Assembly (NCBI RefSeq): GCF_900129855.1
Contig: NZ_LT670819.1
Span: 2,046,001 to 2,110,000, forward strand
DNA length: 64,000 nucleotides
Direction: 5' to 3'
Source of the DNA: Streptomyces sp. 3214.6
Lineage (GTDB): Bacteria > Actinomycetota > Actinomycetes > Streptomycetales > Streptomycetaceae
Shown: in pieces, positions 63,404 through 64,000 of the stretch
How positions within the stretch are numbered: the stretch's first letter is position 1
Layout: each line of letters opens with the position of its first letter
Program-made: the position numbers and the translations under genes
Notes under the pieces: model-generated
Told to the model about the DNA's origin: nothing
Seen by the model: only the letters and a program-made list of their open reading frames with translations
The model's database searches: none

Positions 63404-64000
63404 ATGTCCGCACCAGCGCCGTCCCCGCTGGCCATCGTCGACGCCGAGCCCCTGCCGCGGCAGGAGGAGGTCCTCACCGAGGCGGCGCTCGCCTTCGTGG
63501 CGGAGCTGCACCGCCGGTTCACGCCACGCCGTGACGAGCTCCTCGCCCGGCGTGCGGAGCGCCGCGCCGAGATCGCCCGCACGTCCACCCTCGACTTCCT
63601 CCCCGAGACCGCCGCGATCCGCGCGGACGACTCCTGGCGGGTGGCCCCCTCCCCCGCGGCCCTGGACGACCGCCGGGTCGAGATCACCGGCCCCACCGAC
63701 CGCAAGATGACCATCAACGCCCTCAACTCGGGCGCACGGATCTGGCTCGCCGACTTCGAGGACGCCTCCGCGCCGACCTGGGAGAACGTCGTCCTCGGCC
63801 AGATCAACCTGGCCGACGCGTACACCCGCGCCATCGACTTCACCGACGAGAGGTCCGGCAAGTCGTACGCCCTGCGCCCGGACGAGGAGCTGGCGACGGT
63901 CGTCATGCGCCCGCGCGGCTGGCACCTGGGCGAGCGCCACCTCGTCGACGCCGACGGCAACCAGGTCCCCGGCGCCTTCGTCGACTTCGGCCTGTACTTC
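63404..64000 (+). CDS. aceB: Malate synthase A (partial, 3' end beyond the right edge)
   Basis: The first 199 residues are visible: [20 protein letters not shown], the family motifs [20 protein letters not shown] and [25 protein letters not shown] (Asp/Glu region that binds Mg2+) and [19 protein letters not shown]. It condenses glyoxylate with acetyl-CoA to malate. GAAGGA lies ~10 nt before the ATG. Together with alc/allB it lets the cell use allantoin carbon. Confidence 0.95.
   Translation, partial: MSAPAPSPLAIVDAEPLPRQEEVLTEAALAFVAELHRRFTPRRDELLARRAERRAEIARTSTLDFLPETAAIRADDSWRVAPSPAALDDRRVEITGPTDRKMTINALNSGARIWLADFEDASAPTWENVVLGQINLADAYTRAIDFTDERSGKSYALRPDEELATVVMRPRGWHLGERHLVDADGNQVPGAFVDFGLYF

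Overview
The window is chromosomal DNA of a Streptomyces or a close relative. GC content is very high, GTG and TTG starts are frequent, and the gene set is typical of the genus: hsp18 with RheA, a PcaL-type fusion, an RNase Sa-like enzyme, and the allantoin and glyoxylate genes with an IclR regulator. I saw no rRNA, tRNA or CRISPR array.

Region 1 (1-12.1 kb) looks conserved. It holds an unknown repeat-containing protein cut by the left edge, an XRE regulator divergent from methionine aminopeptidase, a ClpC-like ATPase, gamma-glutamyltransferase, a membrane-anchored unknown protein, exonuclease III, an MBL-fold hydrolase and a PcaL-like fusion. A decayed glutamate-transporter ATPase (gluA) lies at 8.5 kb.

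Region 2 (12.3-40.8 kb) is an accessory stress, redox and respiration island. It carries a TetX-like flavoenzyme coupled to a stand-alone Clp-N protein, two DUF2267 proteins, hsp18/rheA with a textbook RheA operator, dps, a pyridine-nucleotide disulfide oxidoreductase, a flavin-dependent monooxygenase with its FMN reductase, a cytochrome bd operon (cydABDC, with cydD frameshifted), an amidohydrolase, a cysteine hydrolase, DoxX and DUF1275 membrane proteins, several alpha/beta hydrolases and a flavodoxin-like protein. The island is full of gene fragments joined at abrupt breakpoints: ltrA/LAL regulator, IS481/dps fragment, MFS/DUF5709, qcrB/tetR and DUF1996.

The main discovery is a repeated composite promoter in this island. 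Seven copies share GGCAA-N6-GTGCGCT-N4-GGCAA followed after 21-22 nt by a -10-like TAGCGT. They lie, each in the right orientation, ahead of dps, the disulfide oxidoreductase, the monooxygenase operon, cydA, the amidohydrolase and two divergent alpha/beta hydrolases. This fixed geometry implies one activator controlling an otherwise mixed set of genes. The regulator is not identifiable in the window.

Region 3 (40.8-64 kb) again looks conserved. A SWIM zinc-finger/SNF2 helicase pair and a ROK sugar kinase are followed by a GntR regulator divergent from a Gfo/Idh/MocA dehydrogenase, with shared operator-like sites. Then come a histidine kinase-response regulator-P450 operon, a secreted guanyl RNase, a RibD-like reductase, an AIM24 protein and an SDR. 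The last block is ureide catabolism: allantoicase, allantoinase, an IclR (AllR-type) repressor, a MobA-like nucleotidyltransferase and the start of malate synthase, cut by the right edge. Allantoin breakdown yields glyoxylate, which malate synthase condenses with acetyl-CoA.
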